Part shown: one piece after another, positions 35,100-43,625 of the stretch
Layout: every line of letters begins with the position of its first letter
How positions within the stretch are numbered: the first letter of the stretch is position 1
Origin: Cytobacillus praedii
GTDB lineage: Bacteria > Bacillota > Bacilli > Bacillales > Cytobacillaceae
NCBI RefSeq assembly: GCF_001439605.1
Contig: NZ_LMBX01000022.1
Location: forward strand, 956 to 64,955
Length of the DNA: 64,000 nucleotides
Direction: 5' to 3'
Notes under the pieces: generated by a model
Databases searched by the model: none
Told to the model about the DNA's origin: nothing
Seen by the model: the letters and a program-made list of their open reading frames with translations, nothing else
Position numbers and translations under genes: made by a program

Positions 35100-36227
35100 T
35101 TATCTTACTGCACAGCGATTAGGACCAATTTCCATTTCACGTTGCTGGTTTTCATCAGGATTAATCTTCCCCATATTTGTTTGACGAATTTCCTGGTAAG
35201 CGTTTGGCTGAGGCGGCAAATTTTCAGTTACAAGTTTTCTAAACTCATGTTCATTTTCAATGTTTAATCCATGATTATTCTCAAACAAAGCACCTAATTT
35301 TTCTGCAACACTTCCATTTTCATTTATTTCATCAATGATCATAAAGTGTGCCGGCAGAACGGTGAGTTCCCAGGAAAGCTCTCGATAGCGTGAGTATAAA
35401 CTTTCTCTTAAATCTCCAACCCAGTCCTCCGCCATTCCAGCAAGATCAGGTCTTCCGATCGAATCAATGAATAGAATATCCCCTGAAAGTAATAACTTTT
35501 CATCAACGACAAACGAAGTGGAACCAATTGTATGTCCCGGAGAATATAATGCGTGAATATCAATTGCTGTATTTCCAATTGTCACGATACTTCCACCTTC
35601 AAGCGGATTGTAATCAAAGGTTACCTCCTCTGCGTCTTTAGGAGGCAGCCAGTAGGCAGCATTTGTTTTCTCTGCAATCATTCTGCCGCCTGATATATGA
35701 TCTGCATGTAAATGTGTATCAAATACATGTGTAATCGTTACATCCAAGTTTTTAGCAAATTCAAGATAATGATTAATCATACGTGTGGCATCGATAATAG
35801 CAGCTTCACCATTTGAAACAACCATGTAGGATAAGCAGCCTTTACCAATACGAACGAATTGATAGATTTCTCCACCGTTGTCTAGATCCCCAACTTTCAC
35901 AGGCTCTAAGTGTTCACTCCAAGCCTTCATCCCTCCCTCAAGAAAGGATACTGATAAGCCAGCTTCCGATAGCATATCGGCTACCATGATTGAGGAGCCC
36001 TCCTTTGCACATACTACGAGTATATCTTTATCTGAAGGCAGCCTATCTAGGATATCATCGACCCCCTCAAGCAATTCAAAGTAAGGAACATTCAAATATG
36101 AGAAGTACCGTCCTTCAATTTTCCAATCTGCAAAATCTGCATTATTTCGCACATCTAAAATAAATAGTTCTTCTTTATTAATTACTTTTCTTGTCACTTC
36201 TTTTGCTGTCATTGGTTTAACTGTCAT
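35100..36227 (-). CDS. yrkH: Rhodanese + metallo-beta-lactamase protein, persulfide-dioxygenase-like
   Basis: A 375-residue fusion. The N-terminal rhodanese domain (about 5-110) has its active-site Cys in VVCAKEGSS. The MBL domain (about 118-330) has the metal motif [11 protein letters not shown], then [11 protein letters not shown] and [17 protein letters not shown]. Such proteins (CstB/ETHE1 relatives) oxidise persulfide sulfur to sulfite or thiosulfate. The ATG at 36227 is used with an AGGGGG ribosome binding site that lies inside the upstream CstR palindrome. Confidence 0.88.
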   Translation of the reverse strand: MTVKPMTAKEVTRKVINKEELFILDVRNNADFADWKIEGRYFSYLNVPYFELLEGVDDILDRLPSDKDILVVCAKEGSSIMVADMLSEAGLSVSFLEGGMKAWSEHLEPVKVGDLDNGGEIYQFVRIGKGCLSYMVVSNGEAAIIDATRMINHYLEFAKNLDVTITHVFDTHLHADHISGGRMIAEKTNAAYWLPPKDAEEVTFDYNPLEGGSIVTIGNTAIDIHALYSPGHTIGSTSFVVDEKLLLSGDILFIDSIGRPDLAGMAEDWVGDLRESLYSRYRELSWELTVLPAHFMIIDEINENGSVAEKLGALFENNHGLNIENEHEFRKLVTENLPPQPNAYQEIRQTNMGKINPDENQQREMEIGPNRCAVR

Positions 36228-36232
36228 CACAT

Positions 36233-36248
36233 TTACCCCCTATGGTAT
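36233..36248. promoter_or_regulatory. CstR-type operator upstream of yrkH
   Basis: TTACC-CCCTAT-GGTAT. It fits the WTACC-N6-GGTAT pattern repeated before the sulfur genes and, unusually, also supplies the yrkH Shine-Dalgarno sequence. Confidence 0.75.
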
Positions 36249-36272
36249 ATAATGGATTAAAATTTTTTACCT

Positions 36273-36845
36273 CTATTGAACACAATCCGTATCGCCAGAC
36301 CATTGACTCATGCCAGGCAGGACATTAACAACATGGGTAAAGCCTTTTTCTGTTAACTTTTGGGCAGCAAGATCACTGCGGCTTCCTGTTCGGCATACAA
36401 CGAAAATATGATCCTCTTTATTTAATTCGTTTAATCGATCTTCTAACTCTCCTAACGGAATAGATCGTGCATTTGGAATATGATTAAATGCAAATTCTGC
36501 CGCTTCCCTGACATCTAGTACAACGATATTTTCATTTGCATTTCGCTTTTTCTCAAGCTCTTCATTATTAATTACATTTGGATGCTTTTTCTCAATTGTT
36601 TCATCATTAGATGATTTTCTTAAATAATGCTTTAATACATCACCCTCTTCGAGTGTTCCCAAATACTGATGACCGCTGCTCGTGGCCCATGCTCTTAAGT
36701 CTGCTTTCGAGCCTTTATCAGTCGCCAGAACTTCTATAACTAGACCAGCTTCCAATTCATTCATCGCCTTTTTCGTTTTCACTATCGGCATTGGACATGC
36801 TAATCCTTTTGCATCTAAACGTACATTTGCTTTAATCGTTTCCAT
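36273..36845 (-). CDS. yrkF: TusA-rhodanese fusion sulfurtransferase
   Basis: A 190-residue two-domain sulfur carrier. The TusA-like domain (about 1-75) has the CPMP motif in LDAKGLACPMPIVKTKKAM. The rhodanese domain (about 90-188) has catalytic Cys in FVVCRTGSRSD. It would pass sulfane sulfur between partner proteins. B. subtilis YrkF has the same architecture (185 residues). GGGAGG precedes the ATG at 36845; the first codon of the open frame is five codons earlier and lacks an SD. Confidence 0.9.
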   Translation of the reverse strand: METIKANVRLDAKGLACPMPIVKTKKAMNELEAGLVIEVLATDKGSKADLRAWATSSGHQYLGTLEEGDVLKHYLRKSSNDETIEKKHPNVINNEELEKKRNANENIVVLDVREAAEFAFNHIPNARSIPLGELEDRLNELNKEDHIFVVCRTGSRSDLAAQKLTEKGFTHVVNVLPGMSQWSGDTDCVQ

Positions 36846-36867
36846 TTTAATGCCTCCCAATCATCAC

Positions 36868-36883
36868 ATACCTACTGAGGTAT
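36868..36883. promoter_or_regulatory. CstR-type operator upstream of yrkF
   Basis: ATACC-TACTGA-GGTAT, 23 bases before the yrkF start. Confidence 0.75.
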
Positions 36884-36912
36884 TATTGATTAAAAATTTT
36901 TCTCTATTTTTC

Positions 36913-37392
36913 TTAGATAAATAAGTTTACATTCCCATCTTCTGCATCAGCCAAATATGCAGCGACACCTGCATATTCAATATTCTCTAATAACTCTTCT
37001 TGCTGCAATCCTAATAAATCCATTGTCATCGTACATGCAACTAATTTAACCTCTTGTTCTTGCGCCATTTCAATTAGCTGCGGAAGAGACATCGCATTAT
37101 GCTTTTTCATAACATCTTTAATCATTTTAGGTCCAAAACCAGCAAAGTTCATTCTGGAAAGTCCCATTTTATCTGCCCCTCTTGGCATCATCTTGCCAAA
37201 CATTTTTTCCATAAAGCCTTTTTTAACTTCAATCTGTTCATCTTTACGCAAGGCGTTTAATCCCCAAAATGTATGGAAAATTGTTACTTCATGATCATAT
37301 GCTGCTGCACCATTGGCAATGATATAAGCTGCCATTGCCTTATCATAATCCCCACTGAATAATACAATCGTTGTTTTTTTCTTTTCGCTCAT
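36913..37392 (-). CDS. yrkE: DsrE/DsrF-family sulfur-relay protein
   Basis: A 159-residue DsrE2-type protein: TTIVLFSGDYDKAMAAYIIANGAAAYDHEVTIFHTFWGLNALRK at the N terminus, and the conserved Cys in VKLVACTMTMDLLGLQQEEL, which carries persulfide sulfur. It is soluble apart from a hydrophobic core segment. B. subtilis YrkE has 160 residues. It probably receives sulfur from TusA/rhodanese partners encoded on both sides. GGAGG precedes the ATG. Confidence 0.9.
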   Translation of the reverse strand: MSEKKKTTIVLFSGDYDKAMAAYIIANGAAAYDHEVTIFHTFWGLNALRKDEQIEVKKGFMEKMFGKMMPRGADKMGLSRMNFAGFGPKMIKDVMKKHNAMSLPQLIEMAQEQEVKLVACTMTMDLLGLQQEELLENIEYAGVAAYLADAEDGNVNLFI

Positions 37393-37420
37393 AATTTCCT
37401 CCGTTAAAAATAATTTACAG

Positions 37421-37436
37421 TTACCCGTATAGGTAT
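37421..37436. promoter_or_regulatory. CstR-type operator upstream of yrkE
   Basis: TTACC-CGTATA-GGTAT, 29 bases before the yrkE start. Confidence 0.75.
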
Positions 37437-37452
37437 TTATGAATCTAAAAAA

Positions 37453-37680
37453 TTAGCCCTTTTTAATCCAAAACTTTAGCACATCATTTTCTTCTTCGTG
37501 CTTCAAAAACTCATGTCCACTTGATTTTGCCCATGCGGTTAGATCATTTTTAGCACCTTTATCGGTTGAATGAACCTCTAATACTTGACCAGATTCTAGT
37601 TCATTAATTGCCTTTTTTGTTTTGACGATTGGCATTGGACATGCTAAACCTTTTGCATCTAGTACTTTATCTACTGTCAT
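37453..37680 (-). CDS. yrkI: TusA-family sulfur carrier
   Basis: A 75-residue single-domain TusA protein, the same length as B. subtilis YrkI. The sulfur-carrying Cys lies in LDAKGLACPMPIVKTKKAI. It shares its first 70 residues closely with the TusA half of YrkF, suggesting duplication. GGAGG precedes the ATG at 37680; the TTG five codons upstream overlaps that SD and is rejected. Confidence 0.93.
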   Translation of the reverse strand: MTVDKVLDAKGLACPMPIVKTKKAINELESGQVLEVHSTDKGAKNDLTAWAKSSGHEFLKHEEENDVLKFWIKKG

Positions 37681-37710
37681 ATTTAATTCCTCCAATTTTT
37701 TATTTTACCA

Positions 37711-37726
37711 TTACCCCTATAGGTAT
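37711..37726. promoter_or_regulatory. CstR-type operator upstream of yrkI
   Basis: TTACC-CCTATA-GGTAT. On the minus strand a promoter (TTGACT, 17 bases, TAATAT) ends inside the palindrome, so repressor and RNA polymerase would compete. Confidence 0.8.
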
Positions 37727-37761
37727 ATTATTAAAAGAAAAAAAGAAAGTCAACCAAAAAT

Positions 37762-38361
37762 TTATAGCCGTTTTTGTCCAACAAACTGGATCACATGGGA
37801 TAAGCCTTGATGCAGATCTCCTTCATTTCGTTCAACCTCTCCCATGAAAAAGTGAACAATACGCCAATCTGAAAATGTTTGCAAAAACTCTTCAGGGGTA
37901 TATAAAAAGCCAATATCTTTAGGTCCCCCGCTTTGATATGGAATTTGACCGGTTGAATATACCTCAGATATAAAATATCCACCTGGCTTAACTGCCTCTT
38001 TAATTCCTATAAGTGTTTTCATACGTAATTCTTTTGGAAAATGGCCAAAAATACATACTAGCTCATCCCAAAACCCTTTTTTCCAGTGTGCTCCATTTAA
38101 ATCGACTAGTTCAGTATGAACAGTTACACCGCGAGTTTCAGCAAGCCGTTTCGTTTTTGTCAATCCGGAAGCCGCATAGTCCCAAGCAGTTACATTCATT
38201 CCTTGTTCAGCTAAAAAAACTGCATTCCTGCCTTCACCTTCAGCAATAGCCAAAGCATTACCTGATAATTGAAGTCGTTTCTGTGTTTCTGCTAGAAACA
38301 CATTCGGTTCAGTCCCATAAACATAGCTCTCATTTTGAAAACGAATATTCCATGGATTCAT
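37762..38361 (-). CDS. Class I SAM-dependent methyltransferase in the sulfur regulon
   Basis: A 199-residue protein with a SAM motif variant LAIAEGEGRNAVFLAEQGMNVTAWDYAASGL, and GYFISEVYSTGQIPYQSGGPKDIGFLYTPEEFLQTFSDW near the C terminus. It resembles TehB/thiopurine-methyltransferase-type enzymes. Placement between yrkI and the hesB-like remnant suggests a thiol, sulfide or chalcogen acceptor, which is inference. GGAGG precedes the ATG. Confidence 0.82.
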   Translation of the reverse strand: MNPWNIRFQNESYVYGTEPNVFLAETQKRLQLSGNALAIAEGEGRNAVFLAEQGMNVTAWDYAASGLTKTKRLAETRGVTVHTELVDLNGAHWKKGFWDELVCIFGHFPKELRMKTLIGIKEAVKPGGYFISEVYSTGQIPYQSGGPKDIGFLYTPEEFLQTFSDWRIVHFFMGEVERNEGDLHQGLSHVIQFVGQKRL

Positions 38362-38398
38362 ATTTTATCCTCCTCAGTAAAGTGTTTTTGTGAAGTCT

Positions 38399-38685
38399 TT
38401 ATAGTCGGATCACTATAAATTGGCCCCCGCCTAATATAGTTTTCGTATAATCTATTTTCACATGATCAAAATACACAAGATCTCTTTCGTTAATCAAAAA
38501 GTGAATGCCACTTTCTTCTACAATTTTATCAGTGTCTAAAGCTGACTCTTCCAGAGTCAGGCGGGCTTGGGTCCTCCTCAGCCAATTCCCATCGATAAGC
38601 GAATAAACAGTGTTTATCCATCAGTAATCACATCTTGGATTCCTTCTCTAATAATTGATATTGCTGCTTGAGTTATTTTCACCAT
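38399..38685 (-). pseudogene. HesB/IscA-like protein gene, broken (UGA at the Cys/Sec position, one stop, one frameshift)
   Basis: From ATG at 38685: MVKITQAAISIIREGIQDVITDG, TAA (38614-38616), TLFIRLSMGIG, TGA (38578-38580), GGPKP. After a one-base loss near 38563 it continues in another frame: LTLEESALDTDKIVEESGIHFL...KIDYTKTILGGGQFIV. This matches the HesB/IscA-like family whose motif is GIGCGGP, or GIGUGGP in selenoprotein members. The TGA falls exactly on that residue. The extra TAA and frameshift indicate decay. Confidence 0.8.
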
Positions 38686-38714
38686 ACTGTAAACCCTTAT
38701 AAAACCATCTCCAA

Positions 38715-38732
38715 TTATCCATATGGGTATAT
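38715..38732. promoter_or_regulatory. Degenerate CstR-type operator before the hesB-like remnant
   Basis: TTATC-CATATG-GGTAT: a perfect right arm and a damaged left arm, 30 bases before the remnant's ATG. The degradation parallels that of the gene, although the methyltransferase downstream may still depend on this promoter. Confidence 0.45.
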
Positions 38733-38902
38733 TACCTGTTTTTTTATTGTCAATCTGCTCGATTGGAACTTATTTTCTTTTGAAAAGCACAATCTCTATA
38801 ACTTTGACAGGCAACTATAAACTGAAGTAATTATTTTACTCATTAAAATAGATCTATCCAATCATCTATCAGCACATTTCATAAATAAGCGCCAATATTG
38901 AT

Positions 38903-38951
38903 TAAAAAAAGCAGGTAAATTTCATTTGTATAGAATTCTCCCTGCTTTTTA
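38903..38951 (-). terminator. Terminator after the CoA-disulfide reductase gene
   Basis: AAAAGCAGG pairs with CCTGCTTTT, with inner AATTTC/GAATT pairing. A T-run follows in the minus-strand direction. Confidence 0.75.
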
Positions 38952-38990
38952 TGTTAAAACATTTTTATTGTTTTCCCAGATAAAAGCCTC

Positions 38991-40643
38991 TTAATTGCGT
39001 TTGAAAACAGAAGAATACGTTTTCCATCCGCCATCAACATTTTTAACATGGTACCCATTATTTTTAAGAATCCGGCTTGCTAAATATCCTCTTAGTCCAA
39101 CCTGACAACTAACATAAATGGTTTGATTCTTCGGAAATGAGTCTAATTTTTCACGAAGTTCATTTAAGGTTATATTTATAGAACCTGCTATAAATCCATT
39201 TTCACGTTCTTTTGGTTCCCTAACATCAATTAATAATCCGCCTTCCGCAATAATTTCATCTACTTCATGCCATTGTACCTGTTCCAGTTCCCCTTCAATG
39301 ACATTTGTTGCTACATATCCCGCCATGTTCACTGGATCTTTTGCAGAGGAATAGGGCGGGGCGTATGACAATTCTAAATGGGTTAAATCTTCAACCGTTA
39401 ACCCGCCCTTTATTGCAGTTGCAATCACATCTATTCTTTTATCAGCTCCATCTGCTCCAACAGCTTGAGCCCCAAAAATCCTTCCCGTTTCTTGATCAAA
39501 AATTAATTTTAAAGAGATTGGGGCAGCACCTGGATAATATCCTGCATGAGAGCTTGGATGAATATGAACAACCTCATATAGGATGCCTAGACGCTTTAGT
39601 GTTTTTTCGTTATTACCAGTTGAAGCGACAGTTAAATCGAACACCTTCGCGATTGAAGTGCCAAGAGTACCTTGATATTTTTCTTTTTTTCCCATCATAT
39701 TATTTGCAGCAATCCGTCCTTGGCGATTAGCCGGGCCAGCAAGCGGAATCATCGCCTTCATGCCGTTAATGTAATCGACTATCTCCACGGCATCGCCAAC
39801 AGCATATATATCCTCATTCGAGGTTTGAAGATATTCATTGACGATGATACCACCTCGATCGCCTAAAGTTAAACCAGCCGATTTTGCCAATTCATTTTCC
39901 GGCTTTACGCCAATCGACAAGATCGTCATATCAGTTTCTATTACAGTCCCATCTGACAAGTTAATTTTCCTGCCATTGTCAGCAAATGATTGGACACCAT
40001 TTTCTAAGATTAGCTTCACACCTTTATCGATTAAATGGTTATGCAAAATACTTGCCATTTCGAAATCAATCGGTGCTATAATTTGATTCGCCATCTCAAT
40101 AATTGTTACTTCTATCCCTCTATCCGCGAGGTTTTCAGCCATTTCAATCCCAATGAATCCTCCTCCGATTACAACAGCATTCTTAGGGTTTTGGTTATCA
40201 ACATAGCTTTTGATTTTATCTGTATCTGGAATATTTCTTAGCGTAAATAATGTTTCATTTTCTTCTAATCCAGGGATTGGCGGAACAATTGGTTTTGCAC
40301 CAGGCGAAAGCAAAAGCTTGTCAAATGTTTCTTTATAAATTTCATCAGTCAGTAAGTTTTTTATAGTAACTTTTTTGTTTTCTGAATCGATCGCGATTAC
40401 TTCACTTAAATTTCGAATATCCATATTAAACCTTTCAGACATTCCCTTAACCGTTTGTACTAACAATTTTCCTCTCTCTTTAATCGTTTCACCAATATAA
40501 TAGGGCAAACCACAATTAGCAAAAGAGATATATTCGCCTCGTTCAATAAGAATAATTTCTACATCCTCGCTAATTCTTCTTAACTTTGCAGCAGCAGTTG
40601 CCCCCCCAGCAACCCCGCCAACGATGATAACTTTCTGTTTCAT
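38991..40643 (-). CDS. CoA-disulfide reductase with C-terminal rhodanese domain
   Basis: A 550-residue flavoprotein (CoADR-RHD / NADH-dependent persulfide reductase type). N-terminal FAD motif VGGVAGGATAAAKL; redox-active Cys43 in SFANCGLPYYIG; NAD motif VIGGGFIGIEMAENL near 155; FAD motif DIYAVGDAVE near 285. The rhodanese domain (about 455-548) has its catalytic Cys in IYVSCQVGLRG. It reduces CoA disulfide or CoA persulfide using NAD(P)H and releases sulfide. GGAGGGG precedes the ATG; a CstR palindrome is 19 bases upstream. Confidence 0.93.
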   Translation of the reverse strand: MKQKVIIVGGVAGGATAAAKLRRISEDVEIILIERGEYISFANCGLPYYIGETIKERGKLLVQTVKGMSERFNMDIRNLSEVIAIDSENKKVTIKNLLTDEIYKETFDKLLLSPGAKPIVPPIPGLEENETLFTLRNIPDTDKIKSYVDNQNPKNAVVIGGGFIGIEMAENLADRGIEVTIIEMANQIIAPIDFEMASILHNHLIDKGVKLILENGVQSFADNGRKINLSDGTVIETDMTILSIGVKPENELAKSAGLTLGDRGGIIVNEYLQTSNEDIYAVGDAVEIVDYINGMKAMIPLAGPANRQGRIAANNMMGKKEKYQGTLGTSIAKVFDLTVASTGNNEKTLKRLGILYEVVHIHPSSHAGYYPGAAPISLKLIFDQETGRIFGAQAVGADGADKRIDVIATAIKGGLTVEDLTHLELSYAPPYSSAKDPVNMAGYVATNVIEGELEQVQWHEVDEIIAEGGLLIDVREPKERENGFIAGSINITLNELREKLDSFPKNQTIYVSCQVGLRGYLASRILKNNGYHVKNVDGGWKTYSSVFKRN

Positions 40644-40661
40644 AACTTCCCCTCCAAATAT

Positions 40662-40677
40662 ATACCTTCTTAGGTAT
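40662..40677. promoter_or_regulatory. CstR-type operator upstream of CoA-disulfide reductase
   Basis: ATACC-TTCTTA-GGTAT, located between the stop of the rhodanese gene and the reductase SD. Confidence 0.78.
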
Positions 40678-40692
40678 TTTTTCTATCAGTTA

Positions 40693-40992
40693 TTATTCAA
40701 CTTTTCCTTCCCACGAAAGCATACCGCCAGACATATTAATGACTTGGAAGCCATGACTATCAAGCAATTGAGCTGCTCTTCCACTTCTTCCACCAGATCG
40801 GCAAACAATAATATACTCCTTTGTTTTCTCTAACTCATGCATGCGAAATTCAACTAACCCTAATGGAATATTAACTGCTCCTGGAATCTTCCCCTCGGCA
40901 ACTTCCTCCGTTTCTCGTACATCGATAATATTGAGTTCCTCACCTTCATTTAAAAGTGTTTCTACTTCTAGCGCAGTAAATGTTTTCATCAT
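40693..40992 (-). CDS. Single-domain rhodanese sulfurtransferase
   Basis: A 99-residue rhodanese with active-site loop YIIVCRSGGRSGRAA (Cys at about residue 65) and substrate-side DVRETEEVAEGKIPGAVNIPLG. It is cytosolic. It follows the membrane-anchored rhodanese gene by 19 bases and is presumably co-transcribed from the operator at 41389. Confidence 0.93.
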   Translation of the reverse strand: MMKTFTALEVETLLNEGEELNIIDVRETEEVAEGKIPGAVNIPLGLVEFRMHELEKTKEYIIVCRSGGRSGRAAQLLDSHGFQVINMSGGMLSWEGKVE

Positions 40993-41011
40993 TCATTTCC
41001 TCCTCTTCACG

Positions 41012-41371
41012 TTATGACCAGGCGCTCATGCCGCCTTTTACATTCGTTACATTTTTAAATCCTATTTGTTTTAATAATTTACTAGCTTTATTGCTTCTCA
41101 TACCGCTTTGACATATTACAATGACCTCAGTATCTTTCGATAGCTCTCTTGCTTTTTGAACTAATTGATTAAGAGGTATATTCCTAAATCCACGAATATT
41201 GCCCGATTGAAATTCGCCCGGTGTCCTTACATCAATAAATTGTTTATTTTTATTTCCTAACTCTTTTTTCAATTCTTCTGTACTAATTTGTCTTACACCT
41301 TTTGCTGGTAAGATGCGTGACAAGATTAAAAGAATGACAAGCACGAAAATAATATACTTTATATATTCCAT
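41012..41371 (-). CDS. Membrane-anchored rhodanese (YqhL-like)
   Basis: A 119-residue protein: an N-terminal transmembrane helix (YIKYIIFVLVILLILSRIL) followed by a rhodanese domain with catalytic Cys in VIVICQSGMRSNKAS. The anchor would place sulfur transfer at the membrane. AGGAGG precedes the ATG, with a CstR palindrome 18 bases upstream. Confidence 0.92.
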   Translation of the reverse strand: MEYIKYIIFVLVILLILSRILPAKGVRQISTEELKKELGNKNKQFIDVRTPGEFQSGNIRGFRNIPLNQLVQKARELSKDTEVIVICQSGMRSNKASKLLKQIGFKNVTNVKGGMSAWS

Positions 41372-41388
41372 TAGTATTCCCTCCTATT

Positions 41389-41404
41389 TACCCCTATAGG
41401 TATA
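41389..41404. promoter_or_regulatory. CstR-type operator upstream of the rhodanese pair
   Basis: TTACC-CCTATA-GGTAT (core TACC starts at 41389), the same spacing as the other copies. Confidence 0.78.
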
Positions 41405-41413
41405 TAAAATTCT

Positions 41414-41442
41414 AAAAAAAGAAGTTTCCTTCTTCTTTTTTA
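41414..41442 (-). terminator. Terminator after cstR
   Basis: AAAAAGAAG / CTTCTTTTT hairpin with T-run in the minus direction, overlapping the very end of cstR. It isolates cstR from the rhodanese operon. Confidence 0.65.
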
Positions 41443-41700
41443 CCTGCTTTTCACAAGCAGGTTAACTGCTTCTTTAATCAATTCATCTGTATTTTCTCCC
41501 TTTCTTTCCGCCTCGAGAACACATTCCACTAGATTAGAACTAACAATGACACCTACTGTACGATCGACAGCTGAACGAACCGCTGACAATTGTGTGATCA
41601 CTTCTTTACAATCTTTATTGTCTTCCATCATTTTCAAAATCCCTCGTAACTGCCCTTCCATTCGCTTTACTCTATTTTTAATTTGATCATTATACTCCAT
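41440..41700 (-). CDS. cstR: CstR/CsoR-family persulfide-sensing repressor
   Basis: An 86-residue all-helical repressor, the same length as staphylococcal CstR. The two sensing cysteines are present in NKDCKEVITQ (about Cys31) and LVECVLEAE (about Cys60). The copper-CsoR His ligand that follows is not evident, favouring sulfur over copper sensing. Per- or polysulfides cross-link the two Cys and release DNA. The frame opens 17 codons earlier, but AAAGGGG precedes the ATG at 41700. Equivalent to B. subtilis YrkD. Confidence 0.9.
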   Translation of the reverse strand: MEYNDQIKNRVKRMEGQLRGILKMMEDNKDCKEVITQLSAVRSAVDRTVGVIVSSNLVECVLEAERKGENTDELIKEAVNLLVKSR

Positions 41701-41777
41701 GGAATAACCCCTTTCTATCACATAAGTTCCTTTTCTTATAACGTACAGCACAGAATTAGTATGGATTTTATGTTTTT

Positions 41778-41806
41778 ATAATATACCCTTATAGGTATAT
41801 TGTCAA
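41778..41806 (-). promoter_or_regulatory. cstR promoter with CstR operator in the spacer
   Basis: Minus strand: -35 TTGACA (41801-41806), a 17-base spacer and -10 TATTAT (41778-41783). The near-perfect palindrome ATATACCCTTATAGGTATAT (41781-41800) fills the spacer, so the repressor would block its own promoter. Its arms (ATATACC/GGTATAT) are the longest of all the copies. Confidence 0.85.
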
Positions 41807-41847
41807 TGGAACATTTTTAACTAAAGGAGGATTTTTTTATCCTTGCT

Positions 41848-41860
41848 GGGGAAAATAGCC
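41848..41860 (+). promoter_or_regulatory. Possible sigma-F/G -10 element upstream of the catalase gene
   Basis: GGGGAAAATA fits the sigma-F -10 pattern GGnnAnAMTR. A matching -35 is not clear (GGATT 14 bases upstream is poor). Forespore expression is known for B. subtilis katX, so this is suggestive only. Confidence 0.3.
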
Positions 41861-41919
41861 TATGAAGTTCAAAAATACTATGTATACGTATGTTTATTTA
41901 CACCAAAGGAGATAGGAAG

Positions 41920-43515
41920 ATGACAAATGAACAGAGCAGGCATGAAACAAATGTAGAAAACGAAAATACGTTAACGAACAGGCAAGGTCACCCTGTTACA
42001 AATAACCAAAATATAAGGACCGTTGGAAATCGAGGACCTGCTACATTAGAAAATTACGATTTCATTGAGAAAATCAGCCACTTTGACCGAGAGCGTGTGC
42101 CTGAACGTGTTGTCCATGCACGAGGTGCTGGAGCGCATGGCTATTTCGAAGCGTATGGAACTGCCGGTGATGAAGCAGTTTCTAAATATACACGTGCAAA
42201 GTTATTCCAAGAAAAAGGAAAACAAACTCCTGTATTCGTACGATTTTCATCTGTTATTCATGGCGGGCATTCCCCTGAAACTCTTCGTGACCCACGTGGA
42301 TTTGCAGTTAAATTTTATACAGAAGACGGAAACTGGGACCTCGTTGGGAATAACTTAAAAATCTTCTTTATTCGTGATGCAATTAAATTTCCTGATATGA
42401 TCCATGCCTTTAAGCCAGATCCAATTACCAATATTCAAGACAGCCAGCGCTTTTTTGACTTTTGCGCGAGCTCTCCTGAAACATTCCATATGGTGACACT
42501 TGTTTATTCTCCATGGGGAATTCCAGCCAATTACCGAATGATGCAGGGCTCAGGTGTAAACACCTATAAGTGGGTAAACAGTGATGGAGTGGCAGTGCTT
42601 GTTAAATATCATTGGGAGCCGAAACAAGGAATAAAAAACCTAACGATGAAAGAAGCAAGCGAAATTCAAGCAACGAATTTCAATCATGCAACACAAGATC
42701 TATATGAAGCGATTGAGCGTGGAGATTACCCTGAGTGGGAGCTTCTTGTTCAAATCATGAGCGACGATGAGCACCCAGAATTAGATTTTGATCCACTTGA
42801 TGACACCAAACTTTGGCCAGAGGATCAGTTCCCATGGCTTCCAGTTGGAAAAATGATTCTAAACCGTAATCCAGAGGACTACTTTACAGAAGTAGAACAA
42901 GCTGCATTTGGAACAGGTGTCCTTGTGGACGGTCTTGATTTTTCAGATGACAAAATGCTTCAAGGGCGAACCTTCTCCTACTCCGATACTCAGCGCCATC
43001 GTGTGGGAGCGAATTATTTGCAGCTGCCCATTAATGCGCCCAAAAAACGGGTAGCAACAAATCAAAGCGGTGGCCAAATGCAATATAAGGTAGATCGCGC
43101 CCCTGGGCAAAACCCGCATATTAATTATGAACCATCTATCTTAGGGGGATTAAAAGAAGCTGAACAGATAGGAAAGGAATACTCTCCACAGATTGAAGGA
43201 AAGCTTGTCCGCCAATCCATTGACAGGCAAAGCAATACGAAACAAGCTGGTGAAACGTATCGCAGATTTGAACAATGGGAAAAGGATGAACTGTTAACAA
43301 ACCTTATTACAGACCTTTCAACATGCGATCAGCGAATACAAGAGAAGATGATTGCACTTGCTGAAGAAGCTGATGATGAGTATGGCAGAAGACTAAGAGA
43401 AGGAATAGCTCAAGCATCCAAAGAGGGCTCCAATCAAAAGCCGCTAGGAAACAGAGGTGGAGATAAAGCACCTAAGAAGGCAATTGAAAAAGGGCATGAT
43501 GCTGATCCATATTAA
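41920..43515 (+). CDS. katX: Heme catalase, KatX-like
   Basis: A 531-residue clade-type heme catalase. Distal His in [17 protein letters not shown], Asn in [18 protein letters not shown], and the proximal heme ligand Tyr in the region [19 protein letters not shown]. The polar N-terminal extension and the Gly/Lys-rich tail ([11 protein letters not shown]) fit KatX, the spore catalase that protects germinating spores (547 residues in B. subtilis). The frame opens ten codons earlier, but AAAGGAG precedes the ATG at 41920. It is divergent from cstR. KatA is the alternative. Confidence 0.85.
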   Translation: MTNEQSRHETNVENENTLTNRQGHPVTNNQNIRTVGNRGPATLENYDFIEKISHFDRERVPERVVHARGAGAHGYFEAYGTAGDEAVSKYTRAKLFQEKGKQTPVFVRFSSVIHGGHSPETLRDPRGFAVKFYTEDGNWDLVGNNLKIFFIRDAIKFPDMIHAFKPDPITNIQDSQRFFDFCASSPETFHMVTLVYSPWGIPANYRMMQGSGVNTYKWVNSDGVAVLVKYHWEPKQGIKNLTMKEASEIQATNFNHATQDLYEAIERGDYPEWELLVQIMSDDEHPELDFDPLDDTKLWPEDQFPWLPVGKMILNRNPEDYFTEVEQAAFGTGVLVDGLDFSDDKMLQGRTFSYSDTQRHRVGANYLQLPINAPKKRVATNQSGGQMQYKVDRAPGQNPHINYEPSILGGLKEAEQIGKEYSPQIEGKLVRQSIDRQSNTKQAGETYRRFEQWEKDELLTNLITDLSTCDQRIQEKMIALAEEADDEYGRRLREGIAQASKEGSNQKPLGNRGGDKAPKKAIEKGHDADPY

Positions 43516-43578
43516 ATTTAAATGAGTATCCGTGAGAGTTATTCGTGAAAGGCATGCAAAACAGATTATCTTAAAAGA

Positions 43579-43625
43579 ATATATGGCATGAATATTTGAA
43601 TAAGTATTCATGCCATATTTTATTT
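43579..43625 (+). terminator. Terminator of the catalase gene
   Basis: AATATGGCATGAATA pairs with TATTCATGCCATATT over a short loop, followed by Ts. Confidence 0.9.

Noticed and set aside
38578-38580. Interpretation of the UGA in the hesB-like gene as an active selenocysteine codon
   Set aside because: An upstream TAA and a downstream frameshift in the same gene mean no full product can be made; decay is the simpler reading.
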